A DNA stretch of 42,928 nucleotides from NCBI GenBank assembly GCA_016208715.1, contig JACQXV010000175.1, positions 1 through 42,928 of the forward strand. Reading direction: 5' to 3'. Below the pieces are notes generated by a model. It saw only the letters and a list, made by a program, of their open reading frames with translations. It did no database searches and was not told the DNA's origin. A program made the position numbers and the translations under genes. This DNA comes from Candidatus Woesearchaeota archaeon. GTDB lineage: Archaea > Nanobdellota > Nanobdellia > Woesearchaeales > UBA11576. Below are positions 25,121 to 33,176 of the stretch, piece by piece (the stretch's first letter is position 1; each line of letters opens with the position of its first letter).

Positions 25121-26152
25121 TCATGGAAACGCCACGGTCGCCACTACTGGCAAATGATCGGAGGGAATGTATTCTCCTTGAACACTGCCTTCGTCTTGCA
25201 GACGCTTTATCTGATTCTTGCTGATAACCTTGTAGTCTTGGAGCTCAAGCGCGGTGCTCACAAAAATGTAGTCAAGGGTCCGCGAGGGGTTGTGCGCGGG
25301 GTAGGTCCAGTACTTTCTGATTTCGTCAGGGCTGCCCTCCCCTGCGAGCGCGGGAATCGTCTTGAGCGTCCGCTCGTGGCGGATGATGTGCATACTGCAG
25401 TCACCGCGATAGTCGTCAGGATCTCCGTACCGTCGGTCTGCGTTATCCTCATCATCAAAATTATTGCGGTCTGACTCGGGCGGAATTGTGTTGAGATCAC
25501 CGCCGATGACGACTTTTCCGTCCACCTGCCGAACGTGCTCAATAAGTTTTGCAAAATGGAACTTGCGCATGAAGGTGATATTGCGTACAGGCACTTTAAT
25601 GTGGTTAGTGATGCGGTACACGATATCGTTGAGCAAGTGCACACTGAAGACTGTGACGTCTGCACCGTCCACGTCGAGAATGGCTTTGGTGTATCCTTTC
25701 GATTCGTTGAGCAACTGCGCACATTTTGAGACTGGCCTGCAATCACTGAAATCCTGTCCGAAAGTGAACGCGGACACCTCCTTAACAGGATAGCGAGACA
25801 GGATCCCGGTGCCGGTGTCGCGGTTCCACACTATATTATTCCAGTCGCCAATATACCTGCGAAGCCTCTCTGGAACGATCGAGCAGTGATGCTTCCCTTT
25901 GGCATGGTACGTAAAGCCTGCCTTGGTAGTCAGGTACTCTAGTTGGTCGATGTGATGCGTTCCAACCCAGTCATAGTCGACTTCCTGCAATAGGATAACT
26001 TCCGGGTTTTCGGACAGCATCGTCTCCACGATGCGGTCGAGCGTCTGGATCAAATGCTTCTTGTCTAGCTGCTCGGCGAAATCCCCGTGATAGTCGTGCC
26101 CTGTGTTAATGTTCCACGACATTACCTTGAGCGACTTGTGTTCTGCGTCCAT
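25121..26152 (-). CDS. Endonuclease/exonuclease/phosphatase (EEP) family protein
   Basis: A 343-residue hydrolase of the DNase I-like fold. The metal site motifs are VMSWNINTG at the amino end, ILLQEVD (catalytic Glu), a VFSVHLLND segment, GGDLNTIP (Asp/Asn), LDYIFVS and the terminal SDHLPVVA (catalytic Asp-His). No signal peptide, so it acts in the cytoplasm, as a nuclease or a phosphodiesterase/phosphatase; the substrate class cannot be told from sequence alone. All catalytic residues appear intact. Confidence 0.93.
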   Translation of the reverse strand: MDAEHKSLKVMSWNINTGHDYHGDFAEQLDKKHLIQTLDRIVETMLSENPEVILLQEVDYDWVGTHHIDQLEYLTTKAGFTYHAKGKHHCSIVPERLRRYIGDWNNIVWNRDTGTGILSRYPVKEVSAFTFGQDFSDCRPVSKCAQLLNESKGYTKAILDVDGADVTVFSVHLLNDIVYRITNHIKVPVRNITFMRKFHFAKLIEHVRQVDGKVVIGGDLNTIPPESDRNNFDDEDNADRRYGDPDDYRGDCSMHIIRHERTLKTIPALAGEGSPDEIRKYWTYPAHNPSRTLDYIFVSTALELQDYKVISKNQIKRLQDEGSVQGEYIPSDHLPVVATVAFP

Positions 26153-26160
26153 ATGACTAA

Positions 26161-26733
26161 TGGAAATGGGGAAGCGTTTATAACTTTTTTTGCGCCAATC
26201 ACGCCGAGCTCGCTGAATTCCAGAAAAGATTACTTGCTGTAGTTTTTGCCGACGAGGCTTGCGTCCTTGATGCTCTACAGAGTCTCAAGCCTGCGAGATG
26301 CGGGCATCCCTGCGCTGAACATCTTCCAGAAGACCTTCTGCATCCACTCGACCAATTCAGTATCGAAGATGTCGTAGAAGATGAGAGTCTTGCCCATCAG
26401 CTCTCCTACTTTGTAACGTTCAGGAGACTTGATCTCTTTCAACCGTGCGTGCTGATGATCAATAATCACGCAACGCAGGAGCTGTTCACCAAGTTAACAT
26501 CATCACAGCGCGTGGTGTTCGCCAACCCACCACCGGAGTTCGTGAAAGAAAAATTGCAGGAACGGTGGAAGAAAACTGCAAAAGTCAAACGGTGAGAAAC
26601 TGACTTTTCTTACCTTGCTGCTGTACATGCATGTTATCGGCAGCTCTTTGAATCTAATCCTCGCAATGTACTGAATCTTCAGGAGACTGACCTTGAGGGA
26701 CGCATGGCTGCCTTTCAGGCGTGGGGTGCATAG
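26161..26733 (+). pseudogene. Stop-interrupted gene, possibly nucleoside-kinase-like
   Basis: One reading frame is open from 26161 to 26592, is broken by TGA at 26593-26595, and continues in the same frame to TAG at 26731-26733. Both parts read as protein: LSYFVTFRRLDLFQPCVLMI, then RVVFANPPPEFVKEKLQERW before the stop, and ETDFSYLAAVHACYRQLFES after it. The charged stretch around the stop followed by a YL...Y helix recalls the lid and C-terminal region of deoxynucleoside kinases; this is tentative. There is no ATG before 26455, so the amino end is also damaged. A TGA from CGA is the simplest mutation. A shorter antisense frame (26275-26469) is its shadow. Confidence 0.55.
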
Positions 26734-26875
26734 AGGTTTGAGCCCTAAACTCCTGGTTTTTAAACCCTTTTTATAGGTTTATTTTTAATCCACCGGAAGC
26801 CCTCGCTTTAATCAGTTATCCCTTGCGATGCTCTTGCTTTAATGCTTGCTTTAAAACCATTTCTCAAGGCTTATA

Positions 26876-27634
26876 ATGCCCAAAATCCTAAAAAACAGCA
26901 TGATCAGTATCATTCTGCCGGCACGCAACGAAGAAAAAAACATCCTGCATGTACTTGGATCAATACAGAAACAGCGGCAGCCTTGTCCACCATATGAAGT
27001 GCTGGTCTGCGATGCCGGTTCAACTGACAAAACCGGATCACTTGTGAGAGGCTTCATCGGCCGCACTAACGTTCGCAATATACATCTCATCAACTACGAA
27101 CATGAAACCCACGATCATCGCAAGCCAAATCGCGCGCGAGTCATGAACTTTTGCGCGGGCAAAGCAAGCGGCAAGGTGCTCTTGTTCCTGCACGCAGACT
27201 GTATTCTGCCGCACACAGCGCTTTCGGACGTCGCAGCAGAGATTGAGAAAGGCGTGCAGGCGGGAGCGTTCCTTGTCAAATATAACAACCGTAACCCCCT
27301 CTTTCGTCTGGGAGAAATAGTGAGCCGTTGGCGCACTCTTCACGTGCACCGCTTCTATGGAGATCAGGCGATATTCATTCGTGCTGATGCCTTCAAGAGC
27401 GTGGGCGGCTATTACGACTTCGACTTGTTTGAGGACTTTGATTTTTGCAGCCGCCTCCGCAAGCGCTGCAAAATCGGCATCATCAGAAAATATGTCGTCT
27501 CGTCTGCCAGAAAGTACACAAAGTACGGCATCATTAATCAATACTTGGATAACCAGATCGTCGAGCTTCTCTTCCGCTTCGGTGTCGAGACTTCTAAACT
27601 GCGTAAGATCTATAAGGAAATCAGGGTGCGTTGA
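26876..27634 (+). CDS. Family 2 glycosyltransferase
   Basis: A 252-residue GT-A fold enzyme that probably transfers a sugar from a nucleotide donor to a lipid or glycan at the inner membrane face. Visible are ISIILPARNEEKNI, VLVCDAGSTDKTG and FLHADCILP in the place of the DxD loop. A QAIFIRADAFKSVGG acceptor-side motif and the EDFDFCSRL catalytic-base region (ED) follow. The HAD in place of DxD resembles the TIGR04283-like subgroup. No membrane helix is seen. The frame may start at the internal ATG at 26900 (MISIILPARNEE). Confidence 0.9.
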   Translation: MPKILKNSMISIILPARNEEKNILHVLGSIQKQRQPCPPYEVLVCDAGSTDKTGSLVRGFIGRTNVRNIHLINYEHETHDHRKPNRARVMNFCAGKASGKVLLFLHADCILPHTALSDVAAEIEKGVQAGAFLVKYNNRNPLFRLGEIVSRWRTLHVHRFYGDQAIFIRADAFKSVGGYYDFDLFEDFDFCSRLRKRCKIGIIRKYVVSSARKYTKYGIINQYLDNQIVELLFRFGVETSKLRKIYKEIRVR

Positions 27635-27636
27635 TC

Positions 27637-27792
27637 GGCTCTGTCCCGAATGTGCCGCTGCCACCCTGCGAGCTGAAACGATAAACATATGTTTCAACAT
27701 CCTCTCGGCGACAAGATGACCAGCATACTCACAGCGAGTGGATCACCGATAGCGGTGCAGCGGCCGCTGAAAGCGAAATTCCGGACAGAGCC
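27637..27792 (-). repeat. Family B palindromic element (copy B7, inverted)
   Basis: Begins GGCTCTGTCCCGAATGTGCC and ends AATTCCGGACAGAGCC. Inner arms GCTGCCACCCTGCGAGCTGAA and GGTGCAGCGGCC are split by a short GATCACCGATAG insertion relative to B5. It begins three bases after the glycosyltransferase stop. Confidence 0.85.
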
Positions 27793-27991
27793 GCGTTGAT
27801 CCATTCATTTATGACCTGCTTTGTAGAAAACAGCTGCCTGCACACTCGCCACCTGCCCGCGAGTTTGCGACAAATCACATAGAGTTGCAATATTCTAGGT
27901 TAGTTGTTCGCCTTAACATACTCGGCGAGCGTTGCGGTGATGCTTCTATTGGGAGTAGCCAACAAATACTAAAGAAAGATTTGGAATGTTA
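27793..27991. other. Intergenic remainder after B7
   Basis: About 200 bases with no recognised feature between the family B element and the next small gene. Confidence 0.4.
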
Positions 27992-28159
27992 CTAGTAGTA
28001 TCCGATATTCCTGCTGTATGACCCATTTGGGCCGGCGCCAGAGTTGTAGGTGATGACGATCCCTGCCTCCATGTCGCCGCCGGAATGGCTTGTTCCCAGG
28101 TAATCAAAGCTTCCGTGGGCTGGTCCTGTCTGCCAGGGCGCATGACAATTTGAGCACAT
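27992..28159 (-). CDS. Small CxxCH-start orphan protein
   Basis: A 55-residue frame beginning MCSNCHAPWQTGPAHGSFDY. A strong GGAGG ribosome-binding site sits 8 nt before the ATG at 28159, good evidence for translation despite the length. The rest is glycine-, serine- and tyrosine-rich (YNSGAGPNGSYSRNIGYY). The CxxCH could bind metal or, if exported, heme, but there is no signal peptide. It reads in the same direction as the next two unknown genes. Confidence 0.6.
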   Translation of the reverse strand: MCSNCHAPWQTGPAHGSFDYLGTSHSGGDMEAGIVITYNSGAGPNGSYSRNIGYY

Positions 28160-28278
28160 GGTTTTGGCCTCCTTGTTCTGTTTTGATCAATGTGACTTTA
28201 TTGTATGATAGATCAAGTTATGGTGCGGGAATATTTAAAAAATTAGGTGCCCTGCTGACATGAAGTGTGACAGAGAAG

Positions 28279-28878
28279 TCATACAGGGAAAAGGTCAGCA
28301 GAAAGGTCTTGTTCAGCCTTCCTGTAGTTTTGCTGCGAGTCCGCTCCTTTCTTAGTGTCGTACACGTCGTCAATCATGATATTGTAGAGCCCCATGAGGA
28401 CTTGGCCGACCATCTGTTTCTTGTTCTGCGTCGGTCCCGCGGCGCTGAATTGGTACATTGTGCCATCGCTTCCATGATACTTGATGTTGATGCCGGTGTA
28501 ATCCGATGATGTTCCCTTCTGGTTTTCTTTGGGAGCGCCTGCAAGCAACTGGTCAAGTCTGGAGTATTTGTTCTTCTGGCCGTTTCCTTGCGGGAGTCGC
28601 GGGCTGTAGAGATTCTGTGGCCCAATTCTGCTTCGTTTGGAGGGAAGTCTTTGATAATGTGGCTGTTTGCTTCCAAGGTCGACGAGCCCGTGTTCTTCTA
28701 AGAACTGTCGGAGTTCATCATCGTGTGCAGGCTTGTCAGCAAGGTCTTCCTCGTTCTCGTGTTTGTCTATTGCAGTCCTGTCATTGCTTGGTGCATAGGA
28801 AATCTTTTGCGCTGGCCATCGCGCGGCTTTCGGTCCTTGGTACACTGGTTGTGGTCTGTATAATTGTATGGCTTCCAT
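28279..28878 (-). CDS. Unknown hydrophilic protein
   Basis: A 199-residue protein without signal or membrane segment. The first 110 residues are proline-, glutamine- and charge-rich and probably disordered. The last 80 (SSDYTGINIKYHGSDGTMYQ, VGQVLMGLYNIMIDDVYDTK) look folded. A TATAAGGTGA-like AGGTGA ribosome-binding site lies 6 nt before the ATG at 28878. No family recognised. Confidence 0.65.
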   Translation of the reverse strand: MEAIQLYRPQPVYQGPKAARWPAQKISYAPSNDRTAIDKHENEEDLADKPAHDDELRQFLEEHGLVDLGSKQPHYQRLPSKRSRIGPQNLYSPRLPQGNGQKNKYSRLDQLLAGAPKENQKGTSSDYTGINIKYHGSDGTMYQFSAAGPTQNKKQMVGQVLMGLYNIMIDDVYDTKKGADSQQNYRKAEQDLSADLFPV

Positions 28879-29014
28879 GTTTTCACCTTATCGTGTAGTG
28901 TGACGTTGCCGTCATCTGAAGCGTCTTATGGTTTGGAGAAATAAATAGTCTCTTGTAATAGAGTGCAGAACACTGTGTCAAAGTTGTCCAGAAGCTGGGG
29001 ATGATCGCGGCTGA

Positions 29015-29824
29015 TCAGCAGTTGAGCTTTTTGTGCTGCTCGTATTTGTAGACGTGCTGCGCTCCCCGGGCGAGTTCATAGAAGATATTGCTGACGTGGA
29101 AGTCGGCGACGTTCTGTGTGGCCTCGAATCTGCACCTGCGCAGCAACTGCTTTCTGACGAGTGCTTCCAGGAACTCATCGCTCTTGTCAAGAAGTGCTGT
29201 CAGGGGTTGGTCAAGCAGCGCTTCGCAGGCCTCTCTCTGAGCAGGTCCCGGAGTTTCCATTCGCTCGGCACGGATATCGTCAAGAAGTCCGCGGAGATCA
29301 TGGACCATATTTGGGATCTGCCAGTCAAACTGGGTGCGTAACTGTCTTCGCAGTCCTTGTTTGGATGGATTGCATCGTAGGTTCCGCATGGCGAGTGCAT
29401 TGCGGACCTTATTCGCGAACGTGTCGACCGCGTATGCTTCGCATGGTATCCGCGAAAATTCGTTCAGATAATCATGGATCCGGTTCGGGTCTGCTTCAGC
29501 CGCTTGCGCGTGCGCGGCGATGTGCTCAGGCGCCATCTCGATGACTTTATCATCGATGCCGGGCTGCAGGTAGTAGCCGATGTTGAACCAGCTGGGAGAA
29601 TCGAAGGGACTATAGATGCGCGTGCCTGACTTCGCGAAATGCTCTGCGACATCGCCCTCAAGCACGATGCCCTGTCCCTCGAAGCTCTTGCGCGAATTGG
29701 GTTCGATCACGAGAAACCCGATGTGTGCTCTGTCCGGCGCCACGGCCGCGACCGCCTTGAAGTCTTTGCGTAGGTACATCCCTGCGACGGGTTCGTATTC
29801 GGTCAATAGGTCTTCAAATGTCAT
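29015..29824 (-). CDS. Unknown protein translationally coupled to a Nudix hydrolase
   Basis: A 269-residue soluble protein. The amino half is mixed alpha/beta (FKAVAAVAPDRAHIGFLVIE, GQGIVLEGDVAEHFAKSG); the second half is helical and rich in arginine and leucine (NALAMRNLRCNPSKQGLRRQ). No motif I recognise. Its start overlaps the end of the Nudix gene by 11 bp, so the two are likely translated in concert. Confidence 0.7.
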   Translation of the reverse strand: MTFEDLLTEYEPVAGMYLRKDFKAVAAVAPDRAHIGFLVIEPNSRKSFEGQGIVLEGDVAEHFAKSGTRIYSPFDSPSWFNIGYYLQPGIDDKVIEMAPEHIAAHAQAAEADPNRIHDYLNEFSRIPCEAYAVDTFANKVRNALAMRNLRCNPSKQGLRRQLRTQFDWQIPNMVHDLRGLLDDIRAERMETPGPAQREACEALLDQPLTALLDKSDEFLEALVRKQLLRRCRFEATQNVADFHVSNIFYELARGAQHVYKYEQHKKLNC

Positions 29825-30242
29825 CGTCTCGTATCGTCGGAAGGATGCGCAGGAAGAACTCCGTGTCCTTAGGGTGCGTCAAAAGATTTGCAACTTCTTC
29901 TCTCTTTACCCATCGTGCTTCCGGAGTGCCTGTTTCTTGTGGTTGTAGCTTTTGCTGTGTTGTCGTGAAAAGATACATCGTGATCTGACGCGGCTTTGTG
30001 TTGTCTTCTCCTCGCCCATCCTTGCTGATCTTGAATCGTTCGTAACTTCCCAATTTTCGCAGCAACGTAAGATCTTTGATTCCAGTCTCTTCAAAGATTT
30101 CCCGCTTTGCTGCAGTGAGCTGTTCTTCACCAGCTTCGACGTGCCCTTTTGGAAATGACCAGGAGGTATCTTGTTGGTTCACGATGCAGATAAGTCTTTG
30201 TGCATTGAGCACCACCCCGCCCGCGATCTGGGTTTTGTGCAT
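29814..30242 (-). CDS. Nudix hydrolase
   Basis: A 142-residue enzyme hydrolysing a nucleoside diphosphate linked to another moiety. The Nudix box is complete: GHVEAGEEQLTAAKREIFEE followed by TGI, with the metal-binding REIFEE. SFPKG before the box and the later ETGTPEARWVKREEV fit the bis(5'-nucleosyl)-tetraphosphatase/MutT-like branch. The frame is open for 15 more codons, but a TTTATTAA box near 30265-30275 puts the RNA start close to the ATG at 30242 (MHKTQIAGGVVL). Confidence 0.9.
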   Translation of the reverse strand: MHKTQIAGGVVLNAQRLICIVNQQDTSWSFPKGHVEAGEEQLTAAKREIFEETGIKDLTLLRKLGSYERFKISKDGRGEDNTKPRQITMYLFTTTQQKLQPQETGTPEARWVKREEVANLLTHPKDTEFFLRILPTIRDDDI

Positions 30243-30286
30243 GTAAGAAAAGCATGATAGAATCTTAATAAATGTTATGGGGTGCA

Positions 30287-30568
30287 AGACCCTGTCCGGA
30301 ATTGTGCCGCTGCCACCCTGCGAGCTGAAACAAACAGCATAATGTTCATATTTGTTAGCCGCGCCACCACCGACCTACTAGCTAACGCGAAACACAACGC
30401 CTCGCACGATTCTGGCTTTATTATTTAGTTTAAACGTGGCGAGCGCGCGTTGAACAAAATATTTCCTCGTCCTAGGAAACTCGGCCTCTCCCAAGGCCGG
30501 TTTCCATTGCCGTGTTTGACGATGCGCCGGTGCAGCGATCGAGCGTAAGCGAGATTCTGGACAGATCC
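30287..30568 (-). repeat. Family B element with an inserted palindromic block (copy B8, inverted)
   Basis: Ends CCTGTCCGGAATTGTGCCGC and GCGAGATTCTGGACAG mark a B copy. Its centre is expanded by a TTTGTTAGCCGCGCC...GCTAACGCG palindrome similar in flavour to family C. Further hairpins are present, such as CCTCGTCCTAGG and GGCCTCTCCCAAGGCC. This suggests nesting of one element in another. Confidence 0.7.
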
Positions 30569-30582
30569 TTGGGCCGCGCAAG

Positions 30583-30912
30583 TCAGCGCAGCATTCTCGT
30601 CAGGAGACCCGCGAGGAGTCCTATGAAGAAAGCAGGTGGGAAGAGCAGCAGGAAGACGAGTGCTGAATACAGAAAGCTTTGCGTAAGGACGAGCTCAATG
30701 GTGCAGGGGAATTGGGGCATGTCAAGGCCGCACACTCCACCAAGGTCTGGCAGTTGCGTGAGCACGAACGTGATGAAAAGGACTGCTGCGAAAATGGCGG
30801 CAAGCAGTGACGTCACGATTGCTCCTGTGAGAGGATAGGAAGAGCACAAGCGTGACCTTCGCCGCGTCCGTCGCCGGGTCCTTCGCACAGGGGGTCTTTT
30901 GGTTTGCTGCAT
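30583..30912 (-). CDS. Small basic membrane protein, two helices
   Basis: A 109-residue protein with a highly basic amino end (about 20 residues with many R and K) that should stay in the cytoplasm. Two long hydrophobic helices follow at about 28-54 and 74-103, separated by an external loop with two cysteines (VCGLDMPQFPC) that could form a disulfide. No family recognised. Confidence 0.65.
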   Translation of the reverse strand: MQQTKRPPVRRTRRRTRRRSRLCSSYPLTGAIVTSLLAAIFAAVLFITFVLTQLPDLGGVCGLDMPQFPCTIELVLTQSFLYSALVFLLLFPPAFFIGLLAGLLTRMLR

Positions 30913-31070
30913 GACGTTGTGGAAGGGGCGGTGGCCTTTTTATTATTTCTGGAGCGCTTTTTTCGTTTTTCCGCTGTTCACAAGAGAATTGTTCTAATGC
31001 GGTCTTTTGATGAGTTATCGGGGTCTTTAAATACCAAAATTAATTTATATTGGCTAGCTATTTAGACTGT

Positions 31071-31841
31071 ATGAAATACGTTTTACTGATTATTAGTATA
31101 ATATATTTATTAATCATGATTCGATGGTATATCTTATACAAAAAAGAAATTAGATCAAGATTCCATGATAAGAAATTTAAGTCAGAAACTTGGATTGCGG
31201 GAATTTTCACAAGTCTGTTCTTGTTCTTTTTTAGTTATGCTATAACAATTATCTTATTAGACCCATTATTTACTCCACAAATTAAACTAGATTATTCTTG
31301 TGAGTACCGGTCTTATCATGGAGAATTTGATCTTGAAATTAAGAATGATGGTGAAGTCGGTGAAGAAGGATTTAGTTTAGTGGTTAATGATATTATTCTT
31401 AAGAATTTCTCTGTTAATCCCACAGGAAATCAAAAAGTAATCTATATGGAGACAAAGAAAAGAATTCCTGCATATTCAATTGATGAAACCTGGGCAAATG
31501 ATCTTTGTAGTGTTTCATTTAGCCATCCAATACTTGAGTCTGATCCCAGACCTAATAAAACAATACCCAAAACGGATAATGCGTATCTGAAACTAAAATG
31601 CACCTATTTCCCACCAAACTCAAAGTTTAACTTTCATTTTAATAGTCTAGGAGATAATAGAAATATTAATTATGAGTATTGGGGAAAGGATACCCAACCA
31701 AAAAAAGAAATTAACAGATGTGAGGAAGCTGTTTGTTATGGAAATATTAAAGATTTCTTACTTAATTTATTCTTTAAAATAACGGGAAGATGGGAAATAA
31801 GACAATGTACGAAAGGAGATTATACTCGTAGTTTTGGTTAG
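31071..31841 (+). CDS. AT-rich membrane-anchored orphan protein
   Basis: A 256-residue protein with two helices near 3-20 and 43-65, then an extracellular domain. That domain contains a beta-rich section (GEFDLEIKNDGEVGEEGFSL) and paired cysteines (about 75, 151, 177, 226-231, 249). A TTTATAT box at 31044-31050 lies about 24 bp before the ATG at 31071, so the frame starting at an upstream TTG was rejected. Its codons are much richer in A/T than those of its neighbours, like the genes of the cassette array, suggesting recent acquisition. Confidence 0.75.
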   Translation: MKYVLLIISIIYLLIMIRWYILYKKEIRSRFHDKKFKSETWIAGIFTSLFLFFFSYAITIILLDPLFTPQIKLDYSCEYRSYHGEFDLEIKNDGEVGEEGFSLVVNDIILKNFSVNPTGNQKVIYMETKKRIPAYSIDETWANDLCSVSFSHPILESDPRPNKTIPKTDNAYLKLKCTYFPPNSKFNFHFNSLGDNRNINYEYWGKDTQPKKEINRCEEAVCYGNIKDFLLNLFFKITGRWEIRQCTKGDYTRSFG

Positions 31842-31877
31842 GTATTGATAAAAATGGATTATTTAAAATTATTTTTA

Positions 31878-31925
31878 GAGCGAGCATAGCGAGCTGAGGG
31901 TTTAAACCCTGCTCTTTAGGGCGTG
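31878..31925 (+). repeat. Family A-like fragment
   Basis: GGGTTTAAACCCTGCTCTTTAGGGCG (20+6 bases) resembles the first arm of family A (GGGTTTGAAACCCCGCCC and TTTAGGGCG). It is flanked by an AGAGCGAGCATAGCGAGCT palindrome. It may be a decayed end of an A element after the AT-rich gene. Confidence 0.35.
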
Positions 31926-31932
31926 AGAGAAG

Positions 31933-32886
31933 TCATAATTGCTGGGTTGATGGGTCGATCAAGTACCGTTGTGCTCGTTCTGTAAGACTCATTCTGAAAG
32001 GCAGCCTGTTGAATCCCCTTATCGGCGGGTAGACCTCAAACACGTTGTCACACGTGAATTTTCCCAGTTGTTCGAGAACCCATACTGCGGTCATGCGGTT
32101 TCCGATATAATCGACAAGTCCTGGTTTTTCAGGGCTTGAAACGACCTTCTCTGCGTAGAAGCATAAGCCGTTCGCGTATGTTTCCTTGAGGGCATCGACT
32201 GTCATCCGACGGCCGAGAGCAACGTCGCGCAAGAAATACTCAACACACTCGTTGAGTTGCTGATCGATGATTTGTTTTTCTTCATCGTTCATGCCAACAA
32301 AGGGCATACCTGCTGCCTTGAATTTTGCGGTCTTGAAGACGTGGACTTTGACGCCGTAGTTCTTCATGAGTTCTGAAGCGTCAGGGATCGCGGTGAATGC
32401 CCCGATGCTGCCGACAAGGCTCGTCGCGTTCGCGACGATGTAGTCACACGCGCAGAGGAGATGGTATGCTGCGGACGCCGCGACTCCTCGCGCCCGGCCG
32501 ACGATATGCATGGGGGCAAGTTTCTTGTGGTAGGTGCCTGCCCTGACGTGGCGGAGGAGATCCACCATCTCGAAACCGGCGTAGACCAACCCGCCGCCGG
32601 AATTGACTTCAAGGACGATGCCCTTGACGGTCTTGTTATCAACAAGCGAATCTATACAGCCTTTCAGATAATTCGCATCATTTCCTGCATTGTTTAAGGG
32701 GACCGCGCCGATAGGTCCGTCAATTGTGATAACTGCTACTTGGTTGTGGTTCTTTGTCCATGTGCCTTTGCGCTGCAGCGAAGCGGTTACCTGGCCTACC
32801 TTGAAGCCTAGATATCCGAATAAAGTAACGTAGGCCACAGTTCCGGCAGCTGCCGCTGTTATGCGGATGATGTCATCGAGTCCCAT
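31933..32886 (-). CDS. S49 family (SppA-like) membrane peptidase
   Basis: A 317-residue protein with one amino-terminal helix (about 7-28) anchoring an external or internal S49 domain that degrades signal peptides or misfolded membrane proteins. The family core is visible: VAVITIDGPIG, IVLEVNSGGG, the nucleophile region GVAASAAYHLLCACD, LVGSIGAFT and the catalytic lysine region FKTAKFKAAGMPF. The frame continues 35 codons upstream, but a TATATAAC-type box near 32910-32920 on this strand supports the leaderless ATG at 32886 (MGLDDIIRI). Lys and Ser of the dyad are both present. Confidence 0.9.
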   Translation of the reverse strand: MGLDDIIRITAAAAGTVAYVTLFGYLGFKVGQVTASLQRKGTWTKNHNQVAVITIDGPIGAVPLNNAGNDANYLKGCIDSLVDNKTVKGIVLEVNSGGGLVYAGFEMVDLLRHVRAGTYHKKLAPMHIVGRARGVAASAAYHLLCACDYIVANATSLVGSIGAFTAIPDASELMKNYGVKVHVFKTAKFKAAGMPFVGMNDEEKQIIDQQLNECVEYFLRDVALGRRMTVDALKETYANGLCFYAEKVVSSPEKPGLVDYIGNRMTAVWVLEQLGKFTCDNVFEVYPPIRGFNRLPFRMSLTERAQRYLIDPSTQQL

Positions 32887-33176
32887 GAGGTGTGCCTGAG
32901 AGGTTTTTGTTATATACGTTGTGTAATGGTTTTCTCCCGTACAATCATGACAGTTGCTGTTCTTTTCATTTTGGAAGAAAAAATCGTGCACTCGTCACGA
33001 TTATTTCAGTAAATGAATCACCACAACCTTAATAAATGACCCTTGACGGAGTGTATAGAATTATCTGACTTATTTATTAATACTGTAATACTAAATACTG
33101 TGATACTATACTGAAAAGCCTAAAGCTTTAATAAATTCGCTCTATATTATAATCCGCTCTATATTATAAAACAGGG

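Noticed and set aside
26275-26469. Minus-strand 64-codon frame
   Set aside because: The opposite strand has a longer frame with better protein character on both sides of one stop codon, so this is taken as its shadow.
28506-28898. Plus-strand 130-codon frame and the plus-strand frames at 29033-29544
   Set aside because: They are antisense to minus-strand genes that have ribosome-binding sites or translational coupling, and their composition looks non-coding.
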